Below are positions 63,230-64,000 of a stretch of DNA of 64,000 bases, piece by piece. Both the position numbers and the translations under genes were made by a program. The stretch lies in NCBI RefSeq assembly GCF_030819175.1, contig NZ_JAUTBJ010000002.1, forward strand, positions 3,967,001 to 4,031,000, given 5' to 3'. This stretch comes from Sphingomonas sp. SORGH_AS_0879. GTDB lineage: Bacteria > Pseudomonadota > Alphaproteobacteria > Sphingomonadales > Sphingomonadaceae. The notes beneath the pieces are model-generated. The model did no database searches, was not told where the DNA came from, and worked only from the letters and a program-made list of their open reading frames with translations. Positions within the stretch are counted from its first letter, which is position 1, and each line of letters opens with the position of its first letter.

Positions 63230-64000
63230 TCATTTCATCTTGGTTTCATCTTGGGCGGCCGTACTGGGCGCGGGCGCGGCGTAAGTCCCGGACTGGCGCA
63301 CCAATTCCATCTTCTGCGGCACGGTGCCGATCTCGATGCCTTTCTCCCTCAGCGTGGAGAGGAGCGCGAACAACACGGCGCTGCGCGTGCCATAGGCGGC
63401 GCGCGGGCTGTCGACATGGGCGAAGCAGTTGAAGTGGATGCGACCGTCGACGATCGAGTCGATAAAAGCCTTGGGCGCCGGGTCGTCCAGCACCGCCGAC
63501 TCCGCCGCGAAGGAATCCAGCACCGCCTTGCGCACCACCTCCGCGTCTTCCTCGATCGGCACGGAAAACTGGATCTGAACCCGCCCCAGCGGCCCGGACA
63601 GCGTCTTGTTGAGCACCGATTTGGTGATGAGCTCGGAATTGGGGACGATCAGCGTCGAATGGTCGGCCAGTTCGATCTCGGTCGAGCGCACGCTGATCCG
63701 CTTGACGTCGCCCTCGTCGGTGCCGACCCGGATCAGATCGCCGATCTTGATCGGCCGCTCGGCCAGCAGGATCAGGCCGGAGACGAAATTCTGGGTGATC
63801 GCCTGAAGGCCGAAACCGATGCCGACCGACAGCGCGGAAAGGAGCAGCGCGATCCGCTCCACCCCGATGCCCAGCGACGCGAGCGCCCAGATGACCGCCA
63901 GCGCGATGCCGATATAGCGCGCGACCAGGCTGATCGAGTTGCGCCCCGACCCGTCCAGGTCGGTCGCGGGCAGGTAACGCTGCTCCAGCCAGCGCATGAA
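63230..64000 (-). CDS. MscS-family mechanosensitive channel, N-terminus beyond window
   Basis: About 257 codons of the C-terminal part of an MscS-type channel; the 5' end is cut off by the window edge. Visible are two TMs (SISLVARYIGIALAVIWALASLG and VERIALLLSALSVGIGFGLQ) with the pore helix AITQNFVSGLILLAERPIKIGD. The beta domain follows (GDVKRISVRSTEIELADHSTLIVPNSELI), then the C-terminal alpha/beta domain (FNCFAHVDSP). The upstream portion outside the window would decide whether it is a short MscS or a long MscK/YbdG-type channel. It releases osmolytes upon hypo-osmotic shock. Confidence 0.9.
   Translation of the reverse strand, partial: FMRWLEQRYLPATDLDGSGRNSISLVARYIGIALAVIWALASLGIGVERIALLLSALSVGIGFGLQAITQNFVSGLILLAERPIKIGDLIRVGTDEGDVKRISVRSTEIELADHSTLIVPNSELITKSVLNKTLSGPLGRVQIQFSVPIEEDAEVVRKAVLDSFAAESAVLDDPAPKAFIDSIVDGRIHFNCFAHVDSPRAAYGTRSAVLFALLSTLREKGIEIGTVPQKMELVRQSGTYAAPAPSTAAQDETKMK

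Overview
The window reads as chromosomal DNA of a high-GC alphaproteobacterium, most likely a sphingomonad (Sphingomonas or a close relative). This rests on gene content rather than a database search. There are five large TonB-dependent receptors (TBDRs), a SapC / tryptophan-halogenase pair beside one of them, an HWE-family histidine kinase, two tripartite efflux systems, and long antisense open frames typical of GC-rich DNA. No phage, CRISPR array or replication origin was found.

Layout. 1-4.3 kb: a secreted phosphatase/nuclease-fold protein, then an iron module (PiuC-like dioxygenase and catecholate-type siderophore TBDR) behind a near-consensus Fur box. 4.7-8.7 kb: a GNAT acetyltransferase, a nested inverted-repeat element, a COG2509-type FAD protein coupled to an RNase H-like protein, and an IS5-family element inserted in an intergenic repeat and into the 3' end of a ClC chloride transporter gene. 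10-15.6 kb: SapC, a frameshifted flavin halogenase and a divergent TBDR. 15.7-23 kb: an RND efflux operon with a TetR gene at each end and an operator-like palindrome in the divergent promoter. 23-26.1 kb: a small unknown protein, an OmpA-like lipoprotein and a frameshifted cation/proton antiporter. 26.2-28.7 kb: a GH27 alpha-galactosidase with an HEXXH protein. 28.8-30.9 kb: an IS701-family element between gene remnants, next to tRNA-Ser(GGA). 31-38.2 kb: a periplasmic cyclophilin, acetyl-CoA synthetase, a hybrid histidine kinase and an HWE kinase. 38.4-44.3 kb: an EmrAB-TolC-like efflux operon, Ohr, glyoxalase I and a MarR-like regulator. 44.4-51 kb: a frameshifted TBDR with a Gly/Pro-rich loop, ferredoxin-NADP reductase, and a Fur-box-preceded DUF3649/PepSY/DUF3325 operon. 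51-64 kb: glutaminase, a POT-type transporter, a DeoR regulator, a TBDR divergent from a histidine acid phosphatase, a two-component system, a fifth TBDR and a partial MscS channel.

How it fits together. The main theme is the cell envelope: TonB-driven import (iron, and probably carbohydrate or phosphorylated substrates), drug/solvent export, and stress sensing. Two iron loci carry Fur-box-like sites. The TBDR/halogenase/SapC cluster resembles the nutrient-scavenging clusters of sphingomonads and Caulobacter.

Cautions. Three otherwise intact genes carry frameshifts: the halogenase (explained by a 5-bp tandem duplication), the antiporter and one TBDR (each explained by one extra base in a G/C run). 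They could be true decay, slippage or sequence error. I found no clear-cut new system. The most unusual signals are the halogenase duplication, the repeat elements and insertion sequences that have rewritten gene ends, the GH27/HEXXH-protein pair, and the Gly/Pro-rich receptor loop.
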